The notes: generated by a model from the letters alone, not told the origin. A stretch of DNA of 64,000 nucleotides from Geodermatophilaceae bacterium URHA0031 (GCA_000620205.1 JHVP01000003.1:62001-126000); one strand, 5' to 3'; positions 50,240 to 63,031 are shown, numbered from the stretch's first letter. Numbers and translations: made by a program.

Positions 50240-50800
50240 TCAGCTGACCCGGCCGAGGTAACGACCGTCACGGGTGTCCACCTTCAGCTTCTCGCCGGTG
50301 GTGATGAACAGCGGGACCTGGATCTCCGCGCCGGTCTCCAGGGTGGCCGGCTTGGTGCCGCCGGTGGAGCGGTCGCCCTGGAGACCCGGGTCCGTGTGCT
50401 GCACCACGAGCTCCATGGTCACCGGCAGCTCGACGTACAGCGGGGTGTCGTCGTGCACCGCCACGACGACCTCGGTGTTCTCCAGCAGGTAGCTCGCGCC
50501 GTCGCCGAGGGTGGCCGCCGGCACGTAGATCTGCTCGAAGGTGTCGCCGTCCATGAAGACGTAGTCGGTGCCGTCGGCGTACAGGTAGGTCATCGAGCGC
50601 TTGTCGACGTTCGCCGTCTCGACCTTGGTGCCGGCGTTGAAGGTGCGGTCGACGACCTTGCCCGAGAGCACGTTCTTGAGGGTCGTGCGCACGAAGGCGC
50701 CGCCCTTGCCCGGCTTCACGTGCTGGAAGTCGGTCACGGTCCACAGCTGCCCGTCCAGGTTGAGGACGGTGCCGTTCTTGAGGTCGTTGGTGGTAGCCAT
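50240..50800 (-). CDS. efp: Translation elongation factor P
   Basis: A 186-residue three-barrel protein that relieves ribosome stalling at polyproline. The tip loop is KPGKGGAF with the functional Lys at about residue 32. Its PGKG form differs from the E. coli PGKGQ type modified by EpmA, and no EpmA or YmfI-like modifier is seen in the window. The ATG immediately follows the pepP TAG stop. Several proline-rich proteins encoded nearby (59155, 9730) would be plausible clients. Confidence 0.95.
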   Translation of the reverse strand: MATTNDLKNGTVLNLDGQLWTVTDFQHVKPGKGGAFVRTTLKNVLSGKVVDRTFNAGTKVETANVDKRSMTYLYADGTDYVFMDGDTFEQIYVPAATLGDGASYLLENTEVVVAVHDDTPLYVELPVTMELVVQHTDPGLQGDRSTGGTKPATLETGAEIQVPLFITTGEKLKVDTRDGRYLGRVS

Positions 50801-51904
50801 CTAGAGGACCAGCAGTTCCTTGCTCGTGAGGGTCAACAACTCGGGCTCGTCGTCCGTGACCACCAGGGTGTCCTCGATCCGGACACCGCCGTGGCCGGGC
50901 AGGTAGACGCCAGGCTCCACGGTGACGGCCATGCCAGCGCTCAGGGTACCTGCGCCGGCTGCTGCGATGCCCGGAGCCTCGTGGATCTCCAGGCCGACCC
51001 CGTGCCCGAGGCCGTGGGTGAAGTGGTCGCCGTGCCCGGCCGCGACGATCACGTCGCGGGCCGCCGCGTCGACCGCGGTGACGTCCGCGCCCACCGCCAG
51101 CGCGGCCCGGCCGGCCCCCTGCGCGGCCGCGACCAGCTCGTACACCTCGCGCTGCCAGTCCGCGGCGTGCCCAAGCACGAGGGTCCGGGTCATGTCGGAG
51201 TGGTAGCCGTCGACGGTGGCACCGAAGTCGAGCTTCAGGAAGTCCCCGTCGCGGAGCACCGTCGCATCGGGTCGGTGGTGCGGGATCGCCGAGTTCGCCC
51301 CGGTCGCCACGATGGTCTCGAAGCTGGGGGCCTCGGCGCCCAGGGTCAGCATCCGGGCGTCGAGCTCCCGGCCGACCTCGAGCTCGCTGCGGCCCGGCCG
51401 CAGCGCGCCCTCGGCGGCGAGCTCGGCCAGCGCCCGGTCGGCGACCGCGCACGCCCGGCGCAGCGCCTCGATCTCGGCGTCGTCCTTGACCGCGCGCAGC
51501 GCCTCGACCGCCCGCCGGATGCTGACCAGCTCGGGCGCCGTGCCGCCGGTCGCCTCCCTGCCGAGCACCTGCTCCAGGCCCCGCAGGCCGTCGACGGTGA
51601 CGTCGTGGGACTCGTACCCGAGCCGGCCGGTGCCCAGGTGGGCCGCCCGGGCGGCCAGCGCGGACACCGTCGCCCGGTCCACCAGCAGCTCCAGGTCGGG
51701 CACCTGGGTTCCCGCCTGGGTGGTGTAGCGGCCGTCGGTGCCGAAGACGTCGTCACCGTCGGCGCGCAGCAGCAGCGCCCCGTTGGAGCCGGTGAACCCG
51801 GTCAGGTACCGGACGTTGAGCAGGTTGGTGACCAGGACGGCGTCCAGCCCGGCCTCCGCCGCAGCAGCCCGCAAGCGGTCCCGGCGCCCCGCTTCCCGGG
51901 TCAT
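50801..51904 (-). CDS. Xaa-Pro aminopeptidase / M24 family peptidase
   Basis: A 367-residue pita-bread metallopeptidase. The N-terminal creatinase-like domain ([27 protein letters not shown]) precedes the M24 domain with metal ligands in [43 protein letters not shown] and [11 protein letters not shown]. It cleaves N-terminal residues before proline. The ATG overlaps the aroQ stop. The aroQ-pepP-efp-nusB order is common in Gram-positive bacteria. Confidence 0.92.
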   Translation of the reverse strand: MTREAGRRDRLRAAAAEAGLDAVLVTNLLNVRYLTGFTGSNGALLLRADGDDVFGTDGRYTTQAGTQVPDLELLVDRATVSALAARAAHLGTGRLGYESHDVTVDGLRGLEQVLGREATGGTAPELVSIRRAVEALRAVKDDAEIEALRRACAVADRALAELAAEGALRPGRSELEVGRELDARMLTLGAEAPSFETIVATGANSAIPHHRPDATVLRDGDFLKLDFGATVDGYHSDMTRTLVLGHAADWQREVYELVAAAQGAGRAALAVGADVTAVDAAARDVIVAAGHGDHFTHGLGHGVGLEIHEAPGIAAAGAGTLSAGMAVTVEPGVYLPGHGGVRIEDTLVVTDDEPELLTLTSKELLVL

Positions 51905-52335
51905 CGCGCGCCCCGGGCGGCCAGGTGGCGCAGCGCCAGCTCGTAGCCGCCGACGCCCAGCCCGGCGATCACGCCGTCGGCGACGCCGGAGACGTAGGAG
52001 TGGTGCCGGAAGGCCTCCCGGCGGTGGATGTTGCTGATGTGCACCTCGACCAGCGGGCCGGTCAGCGCGGCGAGCGCGTCGGCCAGCACCACCGAGGTGT
52101 GCGACCAGCCGCCGGGGTTGATGACCACGGCGTCCCCGGCGTCGGCGGCGTCATGCACCCAGCCCAGCAGCTCGGCCTCGGAGTCGGTCTGGCGGACGAC
52201 GACACCCAGACCCAGCTCGGCGGCGGCGGCCTCGATGAGCTCGACCAGCTCGGGGTAGGTCGTGTCGCCGTAGATCAGCGGCTCACGGCTGCCGAGCCGG
52301 CCGAGGTTGGCGCCGTTCAGCACCTGGATGGTCAT
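51901..52335 (-). CDS. aroQ: 3-dehydroquinate dehydratase, type II
   Basis: A 144-residue type II dehydroquinase, third step of the shikimate pathway, normally a dodecamer. The N-terminus [18 protein letters not shown] contains the catalytic Tyr22 (IYG) and lid arginine. [16 protein letters not shown] and [17 protein letters not shown] carry the substrate-binding Asn and catalytic His. The first motif deviates slightly from the common NGPNLNLLG. Overlaps aroB and pepP by ATGA. Confidence 0.95.
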   Translation of the reverse strand: MTIQVLNGANLGRLGSREPLIYGDTTYPELVELIEAAAAELGLGVVVRQTDSEAELLGWVHDAADAGDAVVINPGGWSHTSVVLADALAALTGPLVEVHISNIHRREAFRHHSYVSGVADGVIAGLGVGGYELALRHLAARGAR

Positions 52336-53396
52336 GCGGCCTCTCCGTTGACGGCTGCCCAGGCGGCGTCGAGCCAGGCCTGGTCGGGGTCGGTCAGGAT
52401 GGTGGGGTTGCCCAGCCCGTCGAGGACGACGAAGCGCAGCGACGCGCCGCGGGCCTTCTTGTCGATCCGCATCACCGCCTGCAGGGCCGCCCAGTCGCCG
52501 CGGTAGCTCGTCGGCAGGCCCATCGCTGCGATCAGCGCGCGGTGCCGGTCGGCGTCGGCCCGGCTCAGCCGTCCGGCCGCCGCGGCCAGCTCCGCGGCGA
52601 AGACCAGTCCCACCGCGACGGCCTCGCCGTGCCGCCAGCCGAAGTCCTCGACCCGCTCGATGGCGTGCGCGAGCGTGTGGCCGTAGTTGAGGAACTCCCG
52701 GCGGCCGGTGTCGTAGAGGTCCTCACCCACGGCGTCGGCCTTGACCTGCACCGCCCGGGCGATCAGCTCGGCGGTGTCGGCGCGCCCGGTCGGGTCGGCC
52801 TCGAGCAGCTCCAGCACCCGCCCGTCGGCGATGAAGCCGCACTTGACCACCTCGGCCAGCCCGGACCGGAACTCCGCCTCGGGCAGCCCGGCCAGCGCAT
52901 CGGTGTCGGCCAGGACGGCGGCGGGCGGGTGGAAGGCGCCCACCAGGTTCTTGCCGGCGGCGGTGTTGATGCCGGTCTTGCCGCCCACGGCCGCGTCCAC
53001 CATGCCGAGCAGGCTGGTCGGCACCTGCACCACCCGCACCCCGCGCAGCCAGGTGGCGGCCAGGAAGCCGGCCAGGTCGGTCACCGCTCCCCCGCCGATG
53101 CCGACGACCGCGTCGGAGCGGGTCAGGCCGAGCCGGCCGAACTCCTCCCAGGCGCCGGCGGCCACCTCGGCGGTCTTGGCGGCCTCGCCGTCGGGGACGA
53201 CGACCGCCTCGGCGGCCACCCCGGACTGCTGGAGGGTCTCCACCGCCGCGCCGGCCGCGGCCGCCAGCGCGCGGCTGTGCACCACGGCCGCCCGGGCGGT
53301 CCCGTCGAGGACGAGCCCGAGCTGCACCTGCACCCCGGGGCCGATGACGACGTCGTAGGGCCGGTCGCCGGCCACCGTGATCCGCCGCGCGGTCAC
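52332..53396 (-). CDS. aroB: 3-dehydroquinate synthase
   Basis: A 354-residue NAD- and zinc-dependent cyclase, second shikimate step. NAD loop [65 protein letters not shown], and the zinc/phosphate motif [10 protein letters not shown], then [10 protein letters not shown] are all present. GTG 53396 overlaps the aroK stop. The genes run aroC-aroK-aroB-aroQ without gaps. Confidence 0.96.
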   Translation of the reverse strand: MTARRITVAGDRPYDVVIGPGVQVQLGLVLDGTARAAVVHSRALAAAAGAAVETLQQSGVAAEAVVVPDGEAAKTAEVAAGAWEEFGRLGLTRSDAVVGIGGGAVTDLAGFLAATWLRGVRVVQVPTSLLGMVDAAVGGKTGINTAAGKNLVGAFHPPAAVLADTDALAGLPEAEFRSGLAEVVKCGFIADGRVLELLEADPTGRADTAELIARAVQVKADAVGEDLYDTGRREFLNYGHTLAHAIERVEDFGWRHGEAVAVGLVFAAELAAAAGRLSRADADRHRALIAAMGLPTSYRGDWAALQAVMRIDKKARGASLRFVVLDGLGNPTILTDPDQAWLDAAWAAVNGEAA

Positions 53397-53923
53397 CGCT
53401 GCACCGACCCGACGGCGGCCAGCACCTCGGCCACCACCTCATCGACCGGGCGGCCGGAGGTGGTGACGGTCACCGTGGCGACCTCGGCGTACAGCGGAGC
53501 GCGGGCCTCGAGCATGGTGCGCAGCATGGCGCGTGGGTTGACCGCGAGCAGCGGCCGGTCCCGGGAGAGCCCGGCGCGCTTGGCCGCCGAGGCGACGTCG
53601 ACGTCGAGCCAGAGGACCTGCGCGCCGGCCCGGCCGTGCGCGACCAGCAGCTGCCGGGTCGCCGCGCTGGTGACCGCACCGCCGCCGAGAGCCAGCACGC
53701 CGTCGTGCTCGGCGAGCGCCCGGGCGACCGCGCGCTCCTCCAGGGCCCGGAAGTGCGGTTCCCCGGACGTGAGGAACAGGTCGGCGACCGTGGTCCCGGT
53801 CTCGGCCTCCACGTCGGCGTCGGTGTCCCGGAACGCCAGCCCGAGCGCGGCCGCCACCGCCGTCCCCACGGTCGTCTTGCCCGAGGCCGGCGGGCCGACG
53901 ACGACGATCGCCGGGCCGGTCAC
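53393..53923 (-). CDS. aroK: Shikimate kinase
   Basis: A 176-residue P-loop kinase. The Walker A motif is [11 protein letters not shown] (about 10-20), the shikimate Asp in FRDTDADVE, and GGGAV and [11 protein letters not shown] form the substrate and lid regions. The Walker A has PPAS where GPMGAG is usual, an acceptable variant. GTG 53923 overlaps the aroC stop. Confidence 0.94.
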   Translation of the reverse strand: MTGPAIVVVGPPASGKTTVGTAVAAALGLAFRDTDADVEAETGTTVADLFLTSGEPHFRALEERAVARALAEHDGVLALGGGAVTSAATRQLLVAHGRAGAQVLWLDVDVASAAKRAGLSRDRPLLAVNPRAMLRTMLEARAPLYAEVATVTVTTSGRPVDEVVAEVLAAVGSVQR

Positions 53924-55098
53924 CGGTAGGTGAGCGCGTCGAGGTAGCCCTGGACGTTGCGCCGGGTCTCGGTCACCGAGTCGCCACCGAACTTCTCCAG
54001 CGCGGCGTCGGCGAGCACCAGGGCCACCATCGCCTCCATCACGACGCTGCCGCGCGGGACGGCGCAGGCGTCGCTGCGCTGGTTGATCGCGACGGCGGCG
54101 TCGCCGGTGGCGGTGTCGATGGTGGCCAGCGCGCGGGGCACGGTGCTGATCGGCTTCATCGCGGCCCGGACCCGCAGCACCTCGCCGTTGGTCATGCCGC
54201 CCTCGATGCCGCCGGCCCGGTCGGTGCGGCGGGACAGCCGACCCTCGGCGACCTCGATCTCGTCGTGGGCCACCGAGCCGCGGCGGCGGGAGGTCTCCAG
54301 CCCGTCCCCGACCTCGACGGCCTTCACCGACTGGACGCCCATCAGCGCTGCGGCCAGCCGGGAGTCCAGCCGCCGGTCCCAGTGCACGTGGCTCCCCAGG
54401 CCCGGCGGCAGGCCGTGCACGACGACCTCGACCACTCCGCCGAGGGTGTCACCGGACCTGCGGGCGTCGTCGATCTCGGCGGTCATCCGCTCGCTGGTCG
54501 CCGGGTCGGCGCAGCGCACCGGGTCCTCGTCGAGCCGGGGGTTGTCCTCGGGTCCGGGCAGCACGCCGTCCGGGACGACGACCGGGCCGATCGCGACGAC
54601 GTGGCTCACCACGCGGACCCCCAGCACCTGGTGCAGGAAGGCCTGGGCGACGGTGCCCAGCGCGACCCGCGCCGCCGTCTCCCGGGCGCTGGCCCGCTCG
54701 AGCACGGGCCGGGCGTCGTCGAAGCCGTACTTCTGCATCCCGGGCAGGTCGGCGTGGCCGGGCCGGGGCCGGGTGAGCGGGGCGTTGCGGGCCTGACCGG
54801 CGAGCACCTCGGCGTCGACCGGGTCAGCTGCCATGACCGTCGACCACTTCGGCCACTCGGTGTTGCCGACCTGGACGGCGATCGGGCCGCCCTGGGTGAC
54901 GCCGTGGCGCACCCCGCCGGTGATCGTGACCTCGTCCTGCTCGAAGCTCATCCGGGCGCCGCGGCCGTGGCCGAGCCGGCGCCGGGCCAGCTGGAGGTCG
55001 ACGTCGGACGTCTGCACCCGCACCCCCGCCGGCAGCCCGTCCAGCACGGCGGTGAGCTGCTGACCGTGCGACTCCCCTGCGGTCAGCCAGCGCAACAT
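53920..55098 (-). CDS. aroC: Chorismate synthase
   Basis: A 392-residue FMN-dependent enzyme, last step to chorismate. [54 protein letters not shown], and the terminal [17 protein letters not shown] are diagnostic. ATG 55098 lacks a Shine-Dalgarno; CAGAAT lies 7 nt upstream and could be a leaderless -10 with one mismatch at the first T. The prepilin peptidase gene is 51 bp upstream. Confidence 0.96.
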   Translation of the reverse strand: MLRWLTAGESHGQQLTAVLDGLPAGVRVQTSDVDLQLARRRLGHGRGARMSFEQDEVTITGGVRHGVTQGGPIAVQVGNTEWPKWSTVMAADPVDAEVLAGQARNAPLTRPRPGHADLPGMQKYGFDDARPVLERASARETAARVALGTVAQAFLHQVLGVRVVSHVVAIGPVVVPDGVLPGPEDNPRLDEDPVRCADPATSERMTAEIDDARRSGDTLGGVVEVVVHGLPPGLGSHVHWDRRLDSRLAAALMGVQSVKAVEVGDGLETSRRRGSVAHDEIEVAEGRLSRRTDRAGGIEGGMTNGEVLRVRAAMKPISTVPRALATIDTATGDAAVAINQRSDACAVPRGSVVMEAMVALVLADAALEKFGGDSVTETRRNVQGYLDALTYR

Positions 55099-55149
55099 GC
55101 GGCCGATTCTGCCAGCAGCCCCGGTGGGCGCCGACCGTGCACCCACAGA

Positions 55150-55806
55150 TCAGGCGAGCGGCAGCGGTCCGGCGAGCCACAGGACCAGGTAGGCGCCCAC
55201 GAGCAGCGGCGGCCCGAAGGGCACCCGGGTGCGCCAGCCGGCCCGGCCGACGGCGATCAGCAGCACCGACCCGAGCGCGCCCACGAGCAGCCCGGCGAAC
55301 ACCCCGGCCATGAGCACGCCCCACCCCGCCCAGCCGAGGACCAGCCCGAGCAGGCCGAGCAGCTTCACGTCCCCGCGGCCCAGGGCCGCCGGGGACACCA
55401 CCCGCACGGCGAGCCCCGCACCGCCGGCGAGGAGGGCGGCCACGCCGGCGCGCAGCACGGCGCCCGGCTCGCCGGTGACCACGGCATCGGTGAGGAGCGC
55501 GACCCCGCAGCCGATGAGCGCCGGGAAGGTGACCCGGTCCGGCAGCCGGTGCCGGCGCAGGTCGACGTCGGCGAGCACGAGGGCCGCCGCACCGAACCAG
55601 GCCAGCGCCACCGCGGCCGGGCGATCGCCGGCCAGCGCCGGTCCCGCAGCCACGACCGCCGCCGCCAGCAAGGAGGTGACGACGACCCGGACCAGCGCCG
55701 GCCGCGCCGCGGGGTCCCGCTCGGCGAGTCGCACGGCGGTGCTCGCCAGCCACGGACCGAGCAGCAGGCCCACGACCGCACCGGCGAGCGTCAGCGCGCT
55801 GGGCAC
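55150..55806 (-). CDS. A24 family prepilin peptidase-like protein
   Basis: A 218-residue polytopic membrane aspartyl protease. The two catalytic Asp are in LADVDLRRHRLPD and GRGDVKLLG (the GxGD motif). The N-terminal cysteine methylase domain of full prepilin peptidases is absent, so this is the short form. No pilin genes are in the window; substrates could be elsewhere, for example Flp/tad pilins. It is placed between aroE (7 nt away) and aroC. Confidence 0.85.
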   Translation of the reverse strand: MPSALTLAGAVVGLLLGPWLASTAVRLAERDPAARPALVRVVVTSLLAAAVVAAGPALAGDRPAAVALAWFGAAALVLADVDLRRHRLPDRVTFPALIGCGVALLTDAVVTGEPGAVLRAGVAALLAGGAGLAVRVVSPAALGRGDVKLLGLLGLVLGWAGWGVLMAGVFAGLLVGALGSVLLIAVGRAGWRTRVPFGPPLLVGAYLVLWLAGPLPLA

Positions 55807-55813
55807 CGGCCGG

Positions 55814-56638
55814 TCAGGCGCCCAGCGCGGCGCGCATCGCCGCGATCGGCGCGGGGTGCCCGGTCATCAGCTCCACCTGGGCGGTCGCCTGCCAGAACAG
55901 CACCTCGATGCCGCTGATGGCATGGCCGCCGGCCAGGTCGACGCGCTGCGCCAACGGGGTCGGCCAGCCGGCGTACAGCACGTCGAGCACCGTCTGGCGG
56001 GGCCGCCAGTCCAGGTCGGCGACGGCGGGCTGCCCGGCGGCGGGCACCGTGCTCACCACCACCGGAGCGGCGACCGACGTCGTGGCGTCCAGCCGCTGCA
56101 CCTCCGCCGTCACCCCGAGGGCCTCCAGCACCCGCAGCAGCTCGGCGGCCCGGGCCGGCTCACGGACGACGACGTCGACCTGGCGGGCGCCCAGCGACGC
56201 CAGCGCGACGGCGGCAGCCGCTGCCGTCCCGCCCGCACCGAGGACGGCCGCGTGCTCCACCTGCTCGATCCCGCCGCCCTGCAGCGCGGTGCCGACCCCG
56301 AGGACGTCGGTGTTCTCCGCCCGCCAGCCCCCGGCCCCGGTGCGCACCAGGGTGTTCGCCGCGGCCAGCAGCCGAGGGAGGGCGTCGACCTCGTCGGCGA
56401 CCGCGACCGCCGCCTGCTTGCACGGCATCGTCACGGAGAAGCCGCGCCACTCCGGGCCCAGCCCGGCCAGCAGCACGGGCAGGTCCGCAGGCCCGACGTC
56501 CAGCGCGTCGTAGGTCCAGTCGGTCAGCCCCAGGGCCGCGTACGCCGCCCGGTGCAGCAGCGGGGACAGCGAGTGACCGACGGGCCGGCCGAGGACAGCC
56601 GCCCTCAGGACCGGCCCGTCGGCCTGTCGGTGGCTCAA
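55814..56638 (-). CDS. aroE: Shikimate dehydrogenase
   Basis: A 274-residue NADPH-dependent enzyme, fourth shikimate step. The substrate site is VLGRPVGHSLSPLLHRAA, the catalytic Lys in SVTMPCKQ, and ENTDVLG, the NADP loop AAVLGAGGTAAAAAVAL and the family terminus SGIEVLFWQATAQVEL follow. TTG 56638 overlaps the mltG stop (TTGA) as in carA. With aroC-K-B-Q downstream, four further shikimate steps share this strand. Confidence 0.94.
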   Translation of the reverse strand: MSHRQADGPVLRAAVLGRPVGHSLSPLLHRAAYAALGLTDWTYDALDVGPADLPVLLAGLGPEWRGFSVTMPCKQAAVAVADEVDALPRLLAAANTLVRTGAGGWRAENTDVLGVGTALQGGGIEQVEHAAVLGAGGTAAAAAVALASLGARQVDVVVREPARAAELLRVLEALGVTAEVQRLDATTSVAAPVVVSTVPAAGQPAVADLDWRPRQTVLDVLYAGWPTPLAQRVDLAGGHAISGIEVLFWQATAQVELMTGHPAPIAAMRAALGA

Positions 56639-58689
56639 TTCCCCGGGTTGTCCTGCAGCCACTGCTGGAACAGCAGCACGTTCTGCTGGTGCTCCGCCGC
56701 GGTGACCGCGAACCGGGTCTCCCCGGTGTCCGGGTCCACCACGACGAAGAAGCGCCAGTCACCGGGGGTCGGGTCGAGCACCGCGCGCAGCGCCTCCTCC
56801 CCCGGGTTGCTGATGGCGCCCGGCGGCAGGCCCGGGTGCAGGTAGGTGTTGTACGGCGAGGGGTTCTGCCGGTCCTCGCTCGTGGTGGTGATGCCGCTCT
56901 TGCCGTTGGCGTAGTTCACCGTGGTGTCCAGCTGCAGCGGCATGCCGTCGGCCAGCCGGTTGTCCAGGACCCGGGCGACCTTGCCCATGTCCTCGGTGCT
57001 GCCCGCCTCCGCCTGCACGATGCTGGCCTCGGTGACCAGGCCCAGCCGCTGGTCCTCGGGGACCTGCAGCTCGTCGAGCACCGCCACGGTGCCGGCCACC
57101 ATGTCCGACAGGATCCCGGCCGCGGTGTCCCCCGGCTCGATGTCGTAGGTGGCGGGGAACAGGAAGCCCTCGAGCACGCCGTTGGCGTAGGCCGGCAACC
57201 CGAGCGCCGCCGGGTCGGCGGCCGCGGCCTGCAGGTCGGCCAGCGGGATGCCGGTCTCGTCGGAGACCCGCTGGAGGACCTGGACCACGGTCAGGCCCTC
57301 GGGCAGCGTCACCCGGGTGACCTGCCGGGAGGCCGGGTCGAGCAGCAGGTCCAGCGCCGCCTTGCCCGACATCTGCGAGTGCAGGGTGTAGACGCCGGGC
57401 TGGATGCCGGTGGCCGCCGGGTTGGCGTCCGCGGCGTCCTCGAAGGGACCGGTGGAGGCGATGACGCCGGCGCCCACCAGGGTGCCGGCGATGGCGCGCA
57501 GCGAGTCACCCTCGTTCACCCGGACGTCGACGGTGCCCGTGCCGCTGCCGGTGTAGTCCTCGGCGACCGGGTTGATCGTGGTCCAGAGCAGCTTGCCGCC
57601 GATCCCGATCCCGACGACCAGCGCGGCCAGGATGATGAGCGACAGCACGATGGTGATCGGCCGCCGCCGCTTGCCCGGCCGGTCCGAGCCGCCACCGCCG
57701 CGGCCCCCACGGCGACCGCTGCCGCCACCGCCGCCGCCCAGCAGGTGGTCGTCGAGGTCGGCGTCGTCGTGGTGGTCGTCGAGGGGGTCGTGGTCGTCGT
57801 CGGTGACGACCTCCAGACCGCCGGTCTCGTCGAAGACGGTGGCCGGCCCGGCCAGCTGGTACGGGTGCTCGTCGGGGTGCAGCCCGGCGTCGTCGTCGGG
57901 TTCGGCGCCCCGGTGCCGCGAGGTCGGCGCGAGCCAGCTGCCCGTGTCGTCGTCCCAGTCGGTGGCGTGCATCTCCGTCGCGGGCTCGTCGGCGGGCGCT
58001 GCGCCGCGGGACTCGTCGGTGACCAGCGAGGCCAGCGAGCCGCGACCGGCCGGCAGCGGAGCGTCGGGCACCGGGCGGCTGTTCGCGGAGAGCCAGCCGG
58101 GGTCGGTCTCGGCGTCGGCGAACCTGTCCGCGGCGACCCGGTCGGCGGTCGTCGGCTCGACGGCGGAGCGCGGTGCGGGGGCCGACCGGCGGTCGCCCAC
58201 CGGGGAGCGGCCGGGTCGCTGGTCGGTGCCGGCCTTCGGCACGGCCGGCGCGACGGCGAGCATCTCCGTGGTGCGGGGCGCGGTCTCGGCGGCGGCGCTG
58301 GCGGCGGTCATGTCCTCCCACGACCAACGCTTGGGCCCGGCAACGGCGGGGCGGCGCGGGCCGTCGGTGGGGTCGATGCCGAAGGCGCTGAGGTCCAGGC
58401 CGGCGGCGGCGAGGCCGACGTCGGCGATGCCGCCGGCGGCGAGCCCGGTGATCTCGACGTCGGCGATGTCCGCGGGGCTGCGGGGCGGGAGCACGTGGAC
58501 GCCGGTGGCGTCGGTGTCCGGGGCGGAGCGACGTCCGCGCCGTGGACGCATCGTGTCGTCGTCGGCCAGCTGCAGCGTGCTCGCGCCGGCGGTCGTCCAC
58601 GTGGCGAGCAGCTCGGAGGCGGGACGGCCGGAGTCGCCGTCGGGCTGGGAGTGGCGACCGCGCGGACGCGGCTGGGTCGGGTCCGTCAC
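56635..58689 (-). CDS. mltG: Endolytic murein transglycosylase MltG with long cytoplasmic tail
   Basis: A 684-residue protein. Residues 1-340 are a disordered cytoplasmic region with Asp/His-rich (DDHHDDADLDDH) and Gly-rich stretches. A basic KRRRP precedes one membrane helix (about 338-360). The extracellular part has a LysM-like segment (VNEGDSLRAIAGTLV) and the YceG catalytic domain. The catalytic region reads ASIVQAEAG where E. coli has ASIVEKET. MltG cuts nascent glycan strands to end their synthesis. GTG 58689 overlaps the ruvX stop. Confidence 0.93.
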   Translation of the reverse strand: MTDPTQPRPRGRHSQPDGDSGRPASELLATWTTAGASTLQLADDDTMRPRRGRRSAPDTDATGVHVLPPRSPADIADVEITGLAAGGIADVGLAAAGLDLSAFGIDPTDGPRRPAVAGPKRWSWEDMTAASAAAETAPRTTEMLAVAPAVPKAGTDQRPGRSPVGDRRSAPAPRSAVEPTTADRVAADRFADAETDPGWLSANSRPVPDAPLPAGRGSLASLVTDESRGAAPADEPATEMHATDWDDDTGSWLAPTSRHRGAEPDDDAGLHPDEHPYQLAGPATVFDETGGLEVVTDDDHDPLDDHHDDADLDDHLLGGGGGGSGRRGGRGGGGSDRPGKRRRPITIVLSLIILAALVVGIGIGGKLLWTTINPVAEDYTGSGTGTVDVRVNEGDSLRAIAGTLVGAGVIASTGPFEDAADANPAATGIQPGVYTLHSQMSGKAALDLLLDPASRQVTRVTLPEGLTVVQVLQRVSDETGIPLADLQAAAADPAALGLPAYANGVLEGFLFPATYDIEPGDTAAGILSDMVAGTVAVLDELQVPEDQRLGLVTEASIVQAEAGSTEDMGKVARVLDNRLADGMPLQLDTTVNYANGKSGITTTSEDRQNPSPYNTYLHPGLPPGAISNPGEEALRAVLDPTPGDWRFFVVVDPDTGETRFAVTAAEHQQNVLLFQQWLQDNPGN

Positions 58690-59174
58690 GAGTGGCGCCC
58701 CCTGGTCTCGGGGCCAGTACGAGGTCGCCCGTCGAGATGGCTCTGCAGGATGACCACAGCGGCCGCCTGGTCGATCACCGGGCGCTGCCGGCGTGCGGAG
58801 ATGCCTCCGGCGCGCAGATGACTCGCAGCGGTCACGGTGGAGAGCCTTTCGTCGACGAGGTGCACCGGGACGTCCCCGATGCGACTGGCCAGGGATGCAG
58901 CGTAGGCACGGGCATCGCGTGCGGAGGCGCCCGACGCTCCGGACAGGTGCCTCGGCAGACCCACGACCACCTCGACCACCTCGTGTGTCACAACCAGCCC
59001 GGCGAGGTGGTCGAGATCGCTCTGGTCCTTCGCTCGCCGGAGCGTCTCCAGCGGGCTGGCGAGGGTCCCGGTCGCGTCGGAGAGGGCCACTCCGACGCGC
59101 ACGGTCCCCACGTCGACGCCCAGTCTCCTCCCGGGCGACCGGACCGGCTCGTCGTCAGCGGCCACGGGGACCAC
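58686..59174 (-). CDS. ruvX: Putative pre-16S rRNA nuclease (YqgF/RuvX)
   Basis: A 162-residue RNase H-fold protein. LGVDVGTVRVGVALSD carries the first catalytic Asp, VVVGLPRHLSG the second strand, VHLVDERLSTVTAA the Glu, and DQAAAVVILQSHL the final Asp. YqgF trims 16S rRNA 5' ends in E. coli. Start GTG 59174 (or 59165) overlaps the end of the proline-rich gene upstream; the stop overlaps mltG. Confidence 0.9.
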   Translation of the reverse strand: MVPVAADDEPVRSPGRRLGVDVGTVRVGVALSDATGTLASPLETLRRAKDQSDLDHLAGLVVTHEVVEVVVGLPRHLSGASGASARDARAYAASLASRIGDVPVHLVDERLSTVTAASHLRAGGISARRQRPVIDQAAAVVILQSHLDGRPRTGPETRGRHS

Positions 59175-59456
59175 GGCCCTCGGTGCCGGGCTCGTCCCGC
59201 ACGGGCCGTGGGCCGGGTCCGGGCACCCGCGGCGGGTAGCCGAGGTCGAGCTGCCCCGTCTCGGGGTCCTGCGCCGGTGCGCCCTGCCGGTCCAGCGGGG
59301 GCAGCGGGAACGGCACCCGCTCGGTGGCGTGCTGCCCGGCGGGCGCTCCCTCCCCGGAGCCGGCGCCCGCCGGGACCGGACGCGGCGGCACCGGAGGCCG
59401 GCCGGTCTGCGCGACCGGTTCCGCCACCGGGTCCCCGTCCGGTCCGTCGGGTGTCG

Positions 59457-59460
<4 letters not shown>
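59155..59460 (-). CDS. Proline-rich hypothetical protein between alaS and ruvX
   Basis: A 101-residue, low-complexity, Pro/Gly/Arg/Glu-rich protein (PPVPPRPVPAGAGSGEG..) with no hydrophobic segment and no recognised domain. Evidence that it is real is positional: its GTG overlaps the alaS stop (GTGA) and its end overlaps the ruvX start, so it exactly fills the gap. It may be disordered or simply serve translational coupling. Confidence 0.5.
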
Positions 59461-62138
<2,678 letters not shown>

Positions 62139-62190
62139 GCGGGGGTCTCGGTCCTTCGGCGAACGGGTGGCCTGACGGCCGGGGACGGGT

Positions 62191-62475
62191 TCAGCTGTCC
62201 GCTGCGTGTGCGCCGCGCCGCGGCAGCTCGACCTGGCTGCGGTCGGGCAGCGGCGCGTCCAGCCCGGTGCCGGCCCGCAGCTCGTCCTCCCGGGCCGCGG
62301 CGGCCGCCCGCACGTCGGCCCCGAAGTCGCCGATCGCCTCGGCCAGCTCGCGCAGGCCGTCGGCGAGCTGGCCGGCGATGCCCTGCGGGGTCAGCTTCTC
62401 CGCGGCCCGGGACAGCCGGCGGACGACGAGGGCACCGATCGTGACGCCCATGGCCAGCCAGAACAGCCGGCGCAT
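62191..62475 (-). CDS. DUF6167 family protein
   Basis: A 94-residue protein: a short N-terminal membrane segment (MRRLFWLAMGVTIGALVVRRL) then an amphipathic helix (LADGLRELAEAIGDFGADVRAAAAAREDELRAGTGL) and a polar tail. Its position between DUF948 and alaS is conserved in actinobacteria. The function is unknown. The ATG overlaps the DUF948 stop by one base (TGATG). Confidence 0.85.
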   Translation of the reverse strand: MRRLFWLAMGVTIGALVVRRLSRAAEKLTPQGIAGQLADGLRELAEAIGDFGADVRAAAAAREDELRAGTGLDAPLPDRSQVELPRRGAHAADS

Positions 62476-62900
62476 CAGTCGGCCCGCCGGGAGGCGCGGC
62501 GGGCGCGCCGCTCGTCCTTGGCCGACCGCTGCGCGTCGGCGAGGAGCTGACCCTCGCGCTTCTTGCGCGCCGCGCTGCGCACCCCGTAGCTGAACGCCGC
62601 CACCTTGATCAGCGGGCTGCCGAGCGTGGCGGCGAAGACGCTGGTCAGCGCGGCGACGTTGCTGGACACGTTGGCCGCGTTGCCGGTGATGTCGTCGACG
62701 CGCTCCAGGTTGGCGTTGACGTGGGTGACCGTCGTCGACGCCTGGCTGAGGATCGGCTGGCTCTGCTCCCGGACCTGGCGGATGGTCAGCGTGGTCTCGT
62801 CGAGGGTGCGCCCGAGCTTCAGCAACGGCACCGCCAACAGGAGGACCAGCACCACCACGGCAAGGGCTGCGATCAACCCCGCCCACTCTCCTGCGGACAC
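62475..62900 (-). CDS. DUF948 domain protein
   Basis: A 141-residue protein with one N-terminal membrane helix (WAGLIAALAVVVLVLLLAVPLLKLG), a coiled-coil-like segment (LDETTLTIRQVREQSQPILSQASTTVTHVNANLERVDDITGNAANVSSNVAAL), the DUF948 end motif FAATLGSPLIKVAAFSYGVRSAARKK, and a basic tail. Function unknown, possibly envelope-associated. GTG 62900 follows GAGGGAG with a 7-nt gap. Confidence 0.88.
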   Translation of the reverse strand: MSAGEWAGLIAALAVVVLVLLLAVPLLKLGRTLDETTLTIRQVREQSQPILSQASTTVTHVNANLERVDDITGNAANVSSNVAALTSVFAATLGSPLIKVAAFSYGVRSAARKKREGQLLADAQRSAKDERRARRASRRAD

Positions 62901-62990
62901 GCGTGCACTCCCTCGGGTCTCGACTCTCGTCGACGTCTCGGATGGTCCAGTTGCCGGCGGTCGTGCCTGCCGGTGGGGCAACACTAGCCG

Positions 62991-62996
62991 CGGGGG
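62991..62996 (-). promoter_or_regulatory. Possible -10 box of the DUF948-alaS operon
   Basis: TAGTGT on the minus strand in the 131-bp gap after rarA, giving a leader of about 85 nt before GTG 62900. No convincing -35. Confidence 0.4.
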
Positions 62997-63031
62997 CCGA
63001 CGGTCGTCGTCGCCTTCACCGACGACCGGCC

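Noticed and set aside
57700-57830. Repetitive GTCGTCGTGGTGGTCG-type sequence resembling a tandem repeat or CRISPR
   Set aside because: It encodes the Asp/His-rich and Gly-rich linker of MltG in frame; there are no regular spacers.
62139-62190. T-box leader for alaS
   Set aside because: The gap is 52 bp, too short for a T-box, and alaS is co-transcribed with DUF948 and DUF6167.
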